From: Sphingomonas jeddahensis
GTDB lineage: Bacteria; Pseudomonadota; Alphaproteobacteria; Sphingomonadales; Sphingomonadaceae
Assembly (NCBI RefSeq): GCF_001981525.1
Contig: NZ_MPSB01000003.1
Location: 186,001 to 250,000, forward strand
Length of the DNA: 64,000 nucleotides
Direction of reading: 5' to 3'
Part shown: piece after piece, positions 26,267 through 34,857 of the stretch
Layout of the letters: each line of letters opens with the position of its first letter
How positions within the stretch are numbered: the stretch's first letter is position 1
Made by a program: the position numbers and the translations under genes
The notes under the pieces: generated by a model
What the model saw: only the letters and a program-made list of their open reading frames with translations
Database searches by the model: none
What the model was told of the DNA's origin: nothing

Positions 26267-26347
26267 TCGTTCGTCCTGAGCTTGTCAAAGGACATGCAAC
26301 AGGCGCTGCGGTCCCGGCACGCGCTTCGACAGGCTCAGCACGAACGG
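26267..26347. repeat. Composite palindromic repeat, family B
   Basis: The left arm CGTTCGTCCTGAGCTTGTCA and the right arm CGCTTCGACAGGCTCAGCAC, ending GAACGG, enclose a centre of about 25 bp. It is nearly the same element as at 24601, on the other side of prfC. Identical repeats 1.6 kb apart could recombine. Confidence 0.85.
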
Positions 26348-26387
26348 GGGAGGGGACGCACGCGCCCGACTCTGCTAGAGGACACGA

Positions 26388-26567
26388 ATGGCCGAACGCT
26401 TTGAACGACATCGCCAGCCGTGGCGCCCCGACGAGATCCAGAAGCTGCACATGCTGGCCAAGAAGGGCATGGCGCTGAAGGCGATCGCCAAGGCGCTGAC
26501 CCGTAGCGAGGAGTCGGTGAAGGAGCAGGCGAAGAAGGACGGGCTGTCGATCGCCAAGCTGCACTGA
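26388..26567 (+). CDS. 59-residue protein with a SANT/GcrA-like helix-turn-helix
   Basis: A short, basic protein whose pattern (W12, DEIQKLHMLAKKG, IAKALTRSEESVKEQA, GLSIAKL) fits a single three-helix HTH of the Myb/SANT or GcrA N-terminal type: a Trp-led helix, then a helix-turn-helix around 'LKAIAKALTRSEESV'. The ATG at 26388 and TGA at 26565-26567 lie between prfC and the flavoprotein gene. The gene ends 7 bp before the next start, suggesting co-transcription. A DNA-binding role is inferred; no target is known. Confidence 0.72.
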   Translation: MAERFERHRQPWRPDEIQKLHMLAKKGMALKAIAKALTRSEESVKEQAKKDGLSIAKLH

Positions 26568-26574
26568 GCGAGCA

Positions 26575-27732
26575 ATGAAGAATTATGACGCGATCGTGCT
26601 GGGGGCCGGCGCGGCGGGCCTGATGTGCGCCGCGGTCGCTGGGCAGCGCGGCAAGCGCGTGCTGGTGATCGACCATGCCGAGAAAGCGGGAAAGAAGATC
26701 CTGATTTCCGGCGGGGGGCGGTGCAATTTCACCAACACCGGCACCGCGCCCGATCGCTTCCTGTCGGCCAACCCGCATTTCGCCCGCTCGGCGCTGGCGC
26801 GCTACACGCCCGCGGACTTCCTCGGGCTGGTCGAGCGACATGGGATCGCCTGGCACGAGAAGACGCTGGGGCAGCTGTTCTGCGACGGCAGCGCGCGGCA
26901 GATCGTGGCCATGCTGCTCGATGAGTGCGACAAAGGGGCGGTGGATTTCGCTTTCGGGCGGCCGGTCGGCGCGGTGGATCATGCCGACGGGCGATTTCGA
27001 ATTGGCGACGCGCACGCGCCGGCGCTGGTGATCGCGACGGGCGGGCCGTCGATCCCCAAAATGGGGGCGAGCGGCTTTGCCTATGATCTCGCGCGGCATT
27101 TCGGGCTGAAGGTGGTTGAGCCGCGGCCCGCATTGGTGCCGCTGACGCTGGGGGGCGACGATCCGTTTCGTGCGCTGGCCGGGGTTGCGACCGGGGTGGT
27201 GGCACGCGCGGGCAAAGCGGCGTTTCGGGGGGCGATGCTGTTCACGCATCGTGGGCTGTCCGGGCCGGCGGTGTTGCAGGTTTCGTCTTACTGGCGGCAT
27301 GGCGAGCCGATCGTGGTCGATCTGCTGCCCGGTCGCGATGAGGGCTGGCTGCGCGATGCCAAGCGGGCGACGCCGCGGGCGAGTGTCGGCAAGCTGCTGG
27401 CAGGCGCAGTGCCGCAGCGGCTCGGCGAGGCGCTGACTGGCGCATTGGGGCTTAGCGGCGAACTGGCGAACCTGCCCGATGCGAAGCTCGCCGCGGCGGA
27501 GCGGGCGCTGGCGGAGTGGCGCTTCCTGCCCAGCGGCAGCGAGGGGTTCGCCAAGGCCGAGGTGACGGTAGGCGGCATCTCCACGGCGGAGCTTTCGTCG
27601 CAGACCATGGAAGCGAAGAAAGTGCCGGGGCTGTATGTGGTCGGCGAGGCGGTGGACGTTACCGGCTGGCTTGGCGGATATAATTTCCAATGGGCCTGGG
27701 CGAGCGGCTGGGCGGCGGCGCAGGCGCTTTGA
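26575..27732 (+). CDS. HI0933-family NAD(P)/FAD-dependent oxidoreductase
   Basis: A 385-residue flavoprotein of the YhiN/HI0933 group. FAD-binding features are the N-terminal VLGAGAAGLMCA, the signature ISGGGRCNFTNT near residue 48, the VIATGGPSIPKMGASG block and the late FAD motif GLYVVGEAVDVTGWLGGYNFQWAW. The insert domain contains MLFTHRGLSGPAVLQ. The function of the family is not established. It follows the 59-residue HTH gene by 7 bp. Confidence 0.88.
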   Translation: MKNYDAIVLGAGAAGLMCAAVAGQRGKRVLVIDHAEKAGKKILISGGGRCNFTNTGTAPDRFLSANPHFARSALARYTPADFLGLVERHGIAWHEKTLGQLFCDGSARQIVAMLLDECDKGAVDFAFGRPVGAVDHADGRFRIGDAHAPALVIATGGPSIPKMGASGFAYDLARHFGLKVVEPRPALVPLTLGGDDPFRALAGVATGVVARAGKAAFRGAMLFTHRGLSGPAVLQVSSYWRHGEPIVVDLLPGRDEGWLRDAKRATPRASVGKLLAGAVPQRLGEALTGALGLSGELANLPDAKLAAAERALAEWRFLPSGSEGFAKAEVTVGGISTAELSSQTMEAKKVPGLYVVGEAVDVTGWLGGYNFQWAWASGWAAAQAL

Positions 27733-27845
27733 AGCGTGCCGCCCTTACCATCATCACACCACGGATCGTGCGGCAGGCGCCGCGCGTATTGCTCCCACCA
27801 TACACCATCGGCTAGACCGATCGGCAGCTATCCCGGGAAAATATA

Positions 27846-29720
27846 ATGAAGCTGGTTCGCGGCGCGTGGAAATTGCTGGTCGGCATTAAGGACGCGCTGG
27901 TTCTTGTCGCCATGCTGTTGTTCTTCGGCCTGTTGTTTGCCGCGCTCAACAGCCGGCCGAGTGCGCCGACGATCAAGGACGGCGCATTGGTGCTCGATTT
28001 TGATGGGCCGATCGTGGAGCAGCCAGAGGAGGTGCCGCCGCTGGCGTTCGTCAGCGGGCAGGAGATTGGCCGCCAGTATCGGCTGCGTGACGTGGTACGC
28101 GCCATCGACACGGCGAAGGACGATGCGCGAGTCAAGGCGATCGTGCTCGATCTCGATCGCTTCGGCGGGGCTTATCCGGCGACGCTGGGTGAAGTGGCGG
28201 ACGCACTGATGCGGGCGCGGCAGGCGGGCAAGCCGGTGCTGGCCTATGCCACCGGCTATACCGATGGTGGATACCGGCTGGCCGCCGCGGCGAGCGAGAT
28301 CTGGATGGATCCGCTGGGCGGCACGTTCTTCAGCGGCCCGGGCGGAAGCCGGCTTTACTACAAAGGGCTGATCGACAAGCTGGGCGTCAACACGCACGTT
28401 TATCGCGTCGGCAAGTTCAAGTCGGCGGTGGAGCCGTACACGCGCACGGACGAGAGCCCGGAATCGCGCGAGGCCTCGCAAGCGCTGTACGGCACCTTGT
28501 TCGGCCAGTGGAAGGAAGCGATCGCGCGCAGCCGGCCCAAAGCGCGGATTGCTGATTGGCTGGTGCAGCCGGCGCAAGTGGTTCAGGCGGCGGGCGGCAA
28601 TCTGAGCAAGGCAAATCTGTCGTCCGGCATCGTCGATAAGCTGGGCGACCGGATCGCATTCGGCCGGCGCGTGGCGGAACTTGCCGGCACCAACGACAGC
28701 AAGCCAGCTGGTTGGTTCAACCGCATCCCTTATCACGCTTACGTCGCCGCCAATCCGATTGCGGACAAGGGTGAGATCGGCGTGGTGACGGTCGCCGGCG
28801 AGATCGTCGACGGCAAGGCCGGGCCAGGCACCGCGGCGGGCGACACGATCGCCAAATATATTCTGGACGGGCTCGCCGAGAAGAAGCTGAAGGCCCTGGT
28901 GCTGCGCGTCGATTCGCCGGGCGGATCGGTGATGGCGTCCGAGCGGATCCGGCTGGCGGTGATGGAGGCGAAACGGCGCGGGCTGCCGATCGTCGTCTCA
29001 ATGGGCGGGCTGGCGGCCTCTGGCGGCTATTGGGTATCGACCCCGGCCGACGTGATCTTTGCCGAGCCGTCGACGATCACCGGGTCGATCGGCATCTTCG
29101 GCATCCTGCCCAGCTTTGAGAATACGCTGGCCAAGATCGGCATCACCAGCGATGGCGTGAAGCTGACGCCGCTCGCGGGGCAGCCGGATTTCGCCGGCGG
29201 CTTCAATGCCGAGACCGATGCCGTAATTCAGGCGACGATCGAGCATGGCTATGCCCAGTTCCTGTCGCGGGTCGCGCAATCGCGCAAGCTGCCGGTGGCG
29301 CGCGTCCACGAGATCGCGCAAGGCCGCGTCTGGGACGGCGGCACCGCGCGGCAGATCGGGCTGGTCGATCGCTTCGGCACACTGGACGAGGCGATCAAGG
29401 AAGCGGCGCGACGCGCAAAGCTGGATCCGGCAACCGCCAAGCCGGTGTATCTGGAAAAGAAGCCGACCTGGGCAGCGCAGATCGCGCAGCAAATCGGAAA
29501 CCGTGAGGAAGAGGACGCTGGCGCGCCGGGCGGTGCCCTGGCGCGGATCGCCGCCGAACAGCGCCAGATGCTGGCGCGGGCGGCGGGTGACGTGCGGCGG
29601 CTGGCACTGGGCGGCAGCGTGCAGGCGCGGTGCCTGGAGTGCGGCGCCCTGGGGCCGAGCAGGGCGACTGCGGACGACCAGCGGCTGTTCGCGGTGCTCC
29701 TGGCGCGGGTCGGGCTGTGA
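27846..29720 (+). CDS. sppA: Signal peptide peptidase SppA (67K type)
   Basis: A membrane-bound serine-lysine protease that degrades cleaved signal peptides. The 624 residues hold one N-terminal membrane helix (~18-35) and two tandem Clp-like domains. The catalytic lysine is in GKFKSAVEPY near residue 192 and the serine in GGLAASGGYW near residue 395, matching the E. coli double-domain enzyme. Two oddities are a C-terminal tail after residue ~590 with two cysteines (RCLECGALG), and a start 17 bases after a poorly conserved leader. The next gene starts inside its stop codon (TGATG). Confidence 0.92.
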   Translation: MKLVRGAWKLLVGIKDALVLVAMLLFFGLLFAALNSRPSAPTIKDGALVLDFDGPIVEQPEEVPPLAFVSGQEIGRQYRLRDVVRAIDTAKDDARVKAIVLDLDRFGGAYPATLGEVADALMRARQAGKPVLAYATGYTDGGYRLAAAASEIWMDPLGGTFFSGPGGSRLYYKGLIDKLGVNTHVYRVGKFKSAVEPYTRTDESPESREASQALYGTLFGQWKEAIARSRPKARIADWLVQPAQVVQAAGGNLSKANLSSGIVDKLGDRIAFGRRVAELAGTNDSKPAGWFNRIPYHAYVAANPIADKGEIGVVTVAGEIVDGKAGPGTAAGDTIAKYILDGLAEKKLKALVLRVDSPGGSVMASERIRLAVMEAKRRGLPIVVSMGGLAASGGYWVSTPADVIFAEPSTITGSIGIFGILPSFENTLAKIGITSDGVKLTPLAGQPDFAGGFNAETDAVIQATIEHGYAQFLSRVAQSRKLPVARVHEIAQGRVWDGGTARQIGLVDRFGTLDEAIKEAARRAKLDPATAKPVYLEKKPTWAAQIAQQIGNREEEDAGAPGGALARIAAEQRQMLARAAGDVRRLALGGSVQARCLECGALGPSRATADDQRLFAVLLARVGL

Positions 29721-30124
29721 TGTTGCTTGCGGCGCTGCTGGCGCAGGCGGCAGTGCCGGCACCGGCCGCGCCTGGGGTGCAGCCTGCATCGCCACGAACG
29801 CTGACGGGGCGCTTCGCATGTGAAGCCGTGGTTTATGAGGTGCAGGTGACCGCGGCGCCGCTGGTGGGGACGGGCGTTGTGCTTGATCGTCTGGTGGTCG
29901 ACGGCAAGGCGGTTGATGCCGGATCACTGGCGGAAGCGCGGCGGATGGCGGTGCGGCTTTCCGATGTGCAATCAATGGACGTGCGCTGCCGGGCTGACGG
30001 AGCCGGCGAGCTTAGCATCTATGGAACGCAGGTCGCGGCAGGGGCGGCGCCGCGACGTGCGCGGCTGCGCGGGTTGTTGCAGGGCGCTGGCGTGAGCGGG
30101 TTGGCGATGGCCGTAGCGCGCTGA
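29720..30124 (+). CDS. Hypothetical exported protein coupled to sppA
   Basis: A 134-residue protein with a signal peptide (MLLAALLAQAAVPAPAAP, cleavage near residue 18) and a small mature domain with two cysteines (ACEAV, DVRCRAD) that could form a disulfide. It overlaps the sppA stop by one base, so it is probably translated by coupling. No family was recognised. A beta-rich periplasmic protein is the best description. Confidence 0.6.
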   Translation: MLLAALLAQAAVPAPAAPGVQPASPRTLTGRFACEAVVYEVQVTAAPLVGTGVVLDRLVVDGKAVDAGSLAEARRMAVRLSDVQSMDVRCRADGAGELSIYGTQVAAGAAPRRARLRGLLQGAGVSGLAMAVAR

Positions 30125-30250
30125 TTGTTGTTGCTTGCCTCCTGTTTGGCGGGAGCGGCAATGTTCAGGATCTGCTTCAGGGGAAGAGGGCCGGGGTCTC
30201 ACCGAGTACTGGGCGCATGGTTAGGCTCCGGCCTCGAACGCGGGCAGGCG

Positions 30251-30877
30251 CTATCGTCGCCCGCGATAGGCGGGGAGATGAATCTTCCAGCGGATCGCTG
30301 CGGCTCGGAGCGCGAAGCCGGCGGTCGCGGCGATGATGGCCGCGATCGCGCTGGGCAGCGCGAGAAGTGTCAGGCCGACGTATAGCGCTGAGGCGAGCGC
30401 GGCGGCGGTCACGTAAAGTTCCGGGCGCATCAGGATCGACGGCTCGCCGGCGAGGACGTCGCGGATGATGCCGCCGACACAGGCCGAGACCACCCCCATC
30501 ACAAAGGCAGGCACGGGTGGCACGCCATAGCCAAGCGCCTTAGCGGCGCCATAAACGGCATAGGCGGCAAGGCCGACCGCATCGAACCAGTCGAGCGCCT
30601 TGCCGTTCCACCAGCGTTCCGGCGTGACCCAGATCACCAGCGCAATGGCAAAGCAAACCGCCGCCGCGCGGCTGTCAATGATCCAGAAAACGGGCGCGCC
30701 GATCAGCAAATCGCGAGTCGTGCCGCCGCCCACCCCGGTGACCAGAGCGAAGAAGATCAGCGTGACCATCGTCTGCGCACGGCGCGCGGCGGCTAACGCG
30801 CCCGAAGCGGCGAACACGGCCAGCCCGGCCAGGTCGAGCCAGGGTGCGAAGGCGGGAAGGAGATCGACGGGGGGCAT
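30251..30877 (-). CDS. Trimeric intracellular cation channel (TRIC) family protein
   Basis: A 208-residue inner-membrane protein of the YadS/UPF0126 type, built of two repeats of three helices plus a seventh. Glycine-rich signatures occur twice, at GVGGGTTRDLL (~residue 50) and CVGGIIRDVLAGE (~residue 135), as expected of the inverted repeat. Bacterial TRIC homologues conduct potassium-like cations; the physiological role is unknown. It converges on the sppA operon across a 126 bp gap in which no gene is seen. Confidence 0.87.
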   Translation of the reverse strand: MPPVDLLPAFAPWLDLAGLAVFAASGALAAARRAQTMVTLIFFALVTGVGGGTTRDLLIGAPVFWIIDSRAAAVCFAIALVIWVTPERWWNGKALDWFDAVGLAAYAVYGAAKALGYGVPPVPAFVMGVVSACVGGIIRDVLAGEPSILMRPELYVTAAALASALYVGLTLLALPSAIAAIIAATAGFALRAAAIRWKIHLPAYRGRR

Positions 30878-30971
30878 TTGGCGGGGCTATCAGATGCCCG
30901 GGCTGGCGGGGAGAGGGGGGGAGAGAGGATCCGGGTCAAGTCGGCCGTGACAGCGGATGCAAGCGGTGGGC

Positions 30972-31475
30972 TTAATCGTCCCGCCAGCGCTCTACCGCGG
31001 CTTCGTACTCGTCGCGGGCCTTGATGCGCGCCTTGTCCAGCCGGGTGCGCTCCTCAGCTTGCATCTTGTCCAACGCTCGGCGTCTGGCGGCGAGGGTCTG
31101 TTCCTCGCGCTTCAGGGCGGCGCGTTCCTCCGCCTGGCGGGCTTCCGCGGCTTCGAGCGCGGCTTCGGCCTTGTCGAGGGCGGTGCGGTTCGGTCTGGGA
31201 GCGGGCTTCGGGGCAGGAGTTGGTGTGGCTTTGCGTCGGCTCACCTTGGTCGCGGTGGGCAGGGCATCGGCCATGGTGCGGGCGACGCGGATCACGTCGC
31301 CGGGATGTGCCAATGGTTCGCGCATCAACTCGGGATCAGTCACTTGCTCGGCAAGGCCGCGGGCGAAGAGATTGGCGTCGCTGCCCCAGGCGGCGAGCGC
31401 CGCCTTTTGGCTCGGGGCGGCGACATAGGCGTCGTGGAACCCGGCGGGGGTGCGGAAGACCTTGAGCTTCGCCAT
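30972..31475 (-). CDS. Hypothetical protein with a charged coiled coil (TolA-like annotation in relatives)
   Basis: A 167-residue cytoplasmic protein. Residues 1-75 are compact (KLKVFRTPAGFHDAYVAAPS, then AALAAWGSDANLFARG). A Lys/Pro/Ala linker follows (~80-100), then a long Glu/Arg/Ala-rich helix (LDKAEAALEAAEARQAEERA onward) to the end. It has no membrane helix, so it is not TolA itself. Relatives in sphingomonads appear under a TolA-like label because of the Ala/Glu/Lys composition. The function is unknown. It diverges from glpX. Confidence 0.7.
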   Translation of the reverse strand: MAKLKVFRTPAGFHDAYVAAPSQKAALAAWGSDANLFARGLAEQVTDPELMREPLAHPGDVIRVARTMADALPTATKVSRRKATPTPAPKPAPRPNRTALDKAEAALEAAEARQAEERAALKREEQTLAARRRALDKMQAEERTRLDKARIKARDEYEAAVERWRDD

Positions 31476-31584
31476 GCACCGGCTTGTCGTGGCTGGGCAC
31501 GGGCGGCGCAAGCGCTGTCTCGACACCGCCATATCCGCCGCCTATCGCACCGATGAAATAGGAATTCTTTTTTTGGGGGGAAGT

Positions 31585-32556
31585 ATGCCGATAGCCAGCA
31601 AGGTGCTCGATCGCGTCCTGGTGCTCGAAATGGTGCGCGTGACGGAGGCGGCGGCGATCGGCGCTTCCACGCTGATCGGCCGCGGCGACGAGAAGGCCGC
31701 CGATGCCGCCGCCGTCGAGGCGATGCGCGAGGCACTGAACGGGCTGGAGATCGACGGCACGGTGGTGATCGGCGAAGGCGAGCGCGACGAGGCGCCGATG
31801 CTGTATATCGGTGAAAAGGTCGGATCCGCGCAGGGCACGGGCCCCAAGATCGACATTGCGCTCGATCCGCTGGAGGGCACCACGATCTGCGCCAAGGCCG
31901 GGCCGAACAGCCTTGCCGTACTGGCGATCGGCGAGGAAGGCTGCCTGCTCAACGCGCCGGACGTTTATATGGAAAAGTTGGCGGTGGGGCCGGGGCTGCC
32001 CGCTGGCGTGATCGATCTCGACAAGTCACCGACCGAAAATGTGAAGGCGATTGCGGCTGCCAAGGGCGTCGAGCCGCATGAGATCATTGCTTGCGTCCTC
32101 GATCGGCCACGCCACGAGAAATTGATCGCGGAACTGCGCTCGATCGGCTGCGGCGTGGTGCTGATCGGCGACGGCGACGTGGCAGGCGTGATCGCGACGT
32201 CGGATCCGGACACCACCATCGATGTCTATATGGGATCGGGCGGGGCCCCGGAGGGCGTGCTGGCCTGTGCGGCGCTGCGCTGCGTCGGCGGGCAGTTCAA
32301 GGGACGGCTGTTGTTCCGCAACGAAGACGAGCGCGCACGCGCCCGCAAGTGGGGCATCACCGATCTCGACAAGCAGTATGACCTCAAGGAACTGGCCAAG
32401 GGCGACTGCATCTTTGCGGCGACCGGCGTTACCGACGGATCGCTGCTGGCAGGCGTGAAGCGCCGCGGCAAGACCATGACCACCGAAAGCGTGGTGATGC
32501 GCGCATCGTCTGGCACGGTGCGCTGGGTAAAGGGCGAGCACCGGCTGGACCGGTAA
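31585..32556 (+). CDS. glpX: Fructose-1,6-bisphosphatase class II
   Basis: A gluconeogenic phosphatase of the GlpX type, 323 residues. Metal-site blocks are GRGDEKAADAAAVEAMR, IGEGERDEAPMLYIGE and the phosphate-binding LDPLEGTTICAKAGPN. Late blocks GDGDVAGVI and YMGSGGAPEGVLA are also standard. A strong GGGGGGAA ribosome-binding site precedes the ATG at 31585, and a run of T (31567-31574) just upstream may belong to the promoter region. No second FBPase is in the window. Confidence 0.94.
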   Translation: MPIASKVLDRVLVLEMVRVTEAAAIGASTLIGRGDEKAADAAAVEAMREALNGLEIDGTVVIGEGERDEAPMLYIGEKVGSAQGTGPKIDIALDPLEGTTICAKAGPNSLAVLAIGEEGCLLNAPDVYMEKLAVGPGLPAGVIDLDKSPTENVKAIAAAKGVEPHEIIACVLDRPRHEKLIAELRSIGCGVVLIGDGDVAGVIATSDPDTTIDVYMGSGGAPEGVLACAALRCVGGQFKGRLLFRNEDERARARKWGITDLDKQYDLKELAKGDCIFAATGVTDGSLLAGVKRRGKTMTTESVVMRASSGTVRWVKGEHRLDR

Positions 32557-32590
32557 CGCTCGCCTATGACGCCGACTGAATGAGCGACGC

Positions 32591-33337
32591 ATGGTGATGC
32601 TGGCGGGGGCGCTGCTCATCGCGGCGCTCGCCATGCTGGCGCATGGTTGGCGTCGACGAAGCCTGGCGGCGCGGATCGCCGGTGCGGTGCGCGGTGGATC
32701 GCGATCACGGCCGCGCGCGTCGCTTGGCTGGGCCGCCGGCATCGCGACGATGTATGGGGCCACTTCGCTCGCGGCGCTGGCGCTGCTCGGGCGGCTGGAC
32801 GCGCTAGCGGCGCTGCCCCAGGAGCTGCGGCAGGCGCGTGATGCGCTTGGCATCGCACCGATTCCTATTTCGGCGATCCGCGATCTGGCGCTGCCGATTG
32901 CGGGCGGTTTCGTAGGCGGCGTCTTGCTGGTCGCGCTGTTGCTCAGGCGCGGGTGGCGGATCGGGCCGCGCTATCGATCACCGGCAATTGCGGGGACGCC
33001 AGCGGAAGCGGGTGCGGCGCTGATGCTCGCGGTCGCCGCGGGGGTCAGCGAGGAGTTGTTCTTTCGGCTGCTCGTGCCGCTGCTTGCCGCGCTGGTGTTC
33101 GGCAACGGGGTGGCAGGATGCGTGCTGGCTTGGGCGCTGTTCGCGCTGGCGCATCGCTATCAGGGGCGCGGCGGCATGGCGGCCGTAGCGCTGGTCGGCG
33201 CGGCGCTGGCGTGGATTTATCTTGCGACCGGCCTCTTGTGGCTGGTGATCGCGCTGCACGTGCTGGTGGATGCGAATTCGCTGGTGGTGCGGCCGTGGCT
33301 GGAGCGGCGGTTTTCCCGTAAGCGGGACCAGCGTTAA
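32591..33337 (+). CDS. CPBP-family intramembrane glutamic endopeptidase
   Basis: A membrane protein of 248 residues with about six helices. The three CPBP (Abi/CAAX protease) motifs are present: EELFFR near residue 155, FALAHRYQG near residue 192 and LHVLVDANS near residue 220, providing the Glu pair and His residues of the active site. The substrate is unknown; relatives process prenylated or bacteriocin-like proteins. It follows glpX by 34 bp on the same strand. Confidence 0.87.
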   Translation: MVMLAGALLIAALAMLAHGWRRRSLAARIAGAVRGGSRSRPRASLGWAAGIATMYGATSLAALALLGRLDALAALPQELRQARDALGIAPIPISAIRDLALPIAGGFVGGVLLVALLLRRGWRIGPRYRSPAIAGTPAEAGAALMLAVAAGVSEELFFRLLVPLLAALVFGNGVAGCVLAWALFALAHRYQGRGGMAAVALVGAALAWIYLATGLLWLVIALHVLVDANSLVVRPWLERRFSRKRDQR

Positions 33338-33351
33338 CGGTTTCCCGTATA

Positions 33352-33380
33352 CGTCACCCCGGGCTCGACCCGGAGTGACG
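33352..33380. terminator. Hairpin between convergent CPBP gene and nusG
   Basis: A near-perfect inverted repeat (GTCACcCCGGG ctcga CCCGGaGTGAC) lies 14 bp after the CPBP stop and 21 bp before the nusG stop. It is a single half of the family C palindrome. Its position at a convergent junction suits a bidirectional terminator, although there is no T-run on either side. Confidence 0.55.
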
Positions 33381-33401
33381 AAGGAAATAAGAGAAGCCGC
33401 C

Positions 33402-33938
33402 TTACTTGCTGCGTTCGACCTGCTCGAAGTCGAGCTCGACCGGCGTGGCGCGGCCGAAGATCGACACCGAAACCTTGACCTTCGACTTGTCGAAATCGAG
33501 CTCCTCGACAGTGCCGTTGAAGCTCGCGAACGGGCCGTCGAGCACCTTGACCGAATCGCCGATCTCGAAATCGACCTTGATCTTGGTCTTGGGCGCGGCG
33601 GCGGCCTCTTCCTTGCTGTTGAGCATGCGCGACGCCTCGGCCTCGCTGACCGCCTGCGGCTTGCCCGACGAGCCCAGGAAGCCGGTCACCTTGGGAGTGT
33701 TCTTGACGAGGTGATAGACCTGGTCGGTCATTTCGAGCTTGGCGAGCACATAGCCCGGCATAAACTTGCGCTCGACCTGGATCTTCTTGCCGCGGCGCGC
33801 TTCCTGCACCGTTTCGGTCGGCACTTCGATGCGCTCGACCAATTGCTCGAGGCCCATGCGGGTCGCCTCGGCCATGATCGCGTCGCGGACCTTGCCCTCG
33901 AAACCCGAATAAGCGTGGATGATGTACCAGCGTGCCAT
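33402..33938 (-). CDS. nusG: Transcription termination/antitermination protein NusG
   Basis: NusG binds RNA polymerase beta' and links it to Rho or to ribosomes. The 178-residue length is normal. The N-terminal NGN domain starts MARWYIIHAYSGFEGKV and contains RKFMPGYVLAKLEM. The C-terminal KOW domain carries EIGDSVKVLDGPFASFNGTV. secE lies 19 bp upstream, the usual order, and both are leftward. Confidence 0.96.
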   Translation of the reverse strand: MARWYIIHAYSGFEGKVRDAIMAEATRMGLEQLVERIEVPTETVQEARRGKKIQVERKFMPGYVLAKLEMTDQVYHLVKNTPKVTGFLGSSGKPQAVSEAEASRMLNSKEEAAAAPKTKIKVDFEIGDSVKVLDGPFASFNGTVEELDFDKSKVKVSVSIFGRATPVELDFEQVERSK

Positions 33939-33957
33939 TGGGGACGCGTCCTTTTCT

Positions 33958-34155
33958 TTACTTGGCCAGGCTGAGCAGGGCGTTCACGATGGCGTTGAAC
34001 ATCGTGTCGACGCCGAGAAAGAAGAGCGCCAGGATCGTTGTCATGATCATCACCATGATGCCGGTCATGATCGTTTCACGCCGGGTCGGCCAGACGACCT
34101 TCTTGGTCTCGGCGCGAACCTGGTTGATGAATTCGATCGGGGACGTCTTTGCCAC
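33958..34155 (-). CDS. secE: Preprotein translocase subunit SecE
   Basis: A 65-residue single-helix SecE of the short type found in alphaproteobacteria. The conserved amphipathic segment FINQVRAETKKVVWPTRRET (residues 9-28) is followed by the membrane helix (IMVMIMTTILALFFLGV). Forms SecYEG with SecY and SecG. Located directly before nusG. The tRNA-Trp gene often found upstream of secE is not here but at 52.4 kb. Confidence 0.95.
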   Translation of the reverse strand: MAKTSPIEFINQVRAETKKVVWPTRRETIMTGIMVMIMTTILALFFLGVDTMFNAIVNALLSLAK

Positions 34156-34857
34156 GTGCCTTGCCTTTTATTCGTTGAACCCGCGAGCGGGGCATAAGCT
34201 CTCTACCGCCTTCCCCGGTGAGGGAAACGGTGGAAGGGCCGTCCGCGCTGTCGGATGCGACCGGCGAGATAGCGCTGCACCGAGGCAAGAGCAAGGGCGC
34301 AAAGGGGAACGGGAGTGGGTGCGCGCCGCCAAGCCGCACGAGGCTGCCGATTTTCTTACCAGATTGCGCACATTCCGCCACTGGAAAGTAGTGGTATTTT
34401 CAGAATGAGCAGCGTAGCTCTTTGCATCTCAACGGCGGCCGGCACGAAGGCGTTGAACGCCGGCTCGTGCATCGAGATCATCTTCTGCGGATGTCCCGAG
34501 CCGTACGCCGGAACGGCGACATCGAGGCTCTCGTCGCGCGGTTCACGCCTCGCGGCCTCCGCCGCGAGGTCCGACTTCATATCGTCCAATGCGCCGTGGC
34601 GAAGATCACCTCCTTCAGTTTAAAGTCGAGCGCGAGGGCGGTGCGGCAGTCGCATGATGACATCGCGTGTCAGGCTCTTGTCGATGGCTCGGCATTGGAT
34701 GCCGACCCCATGCTGGGATCGGCGTTCCTGTAGCCGAGGATGTGGATGCAGCCCTGGGAACGATCCCCTCCCGCGTGCAGGAAGCTCAGGCTCGGAAGCC
34801 ATGTGTCGATATCCTGTGACGGTAGGTGGGACGGAGGCCTTGCGGAGCGGCGCAGGA
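34156..34857. other. 702 bp without a convincing gene
   Basis: Between secE and the AhpD-like gene all frames are short and lack family patterns. The longest (34422-34733 plus, 34356-34589 minus) show no domain or ribosome-binding site. The secE-nusG promoter must lie in the first 200 bp. The rest may be decayed coding sequence left when the ECF41 module was inserted or rearranged. I see no tRNA, repeat family member or attachment site here. Confidence 0.4.

Noticed and set aside
26335..27690. 451-codon open frame opposite the flavoprotein gene
   Set aside because: The plus strand carries clear FAD motifs; the minus frame is a shadow.
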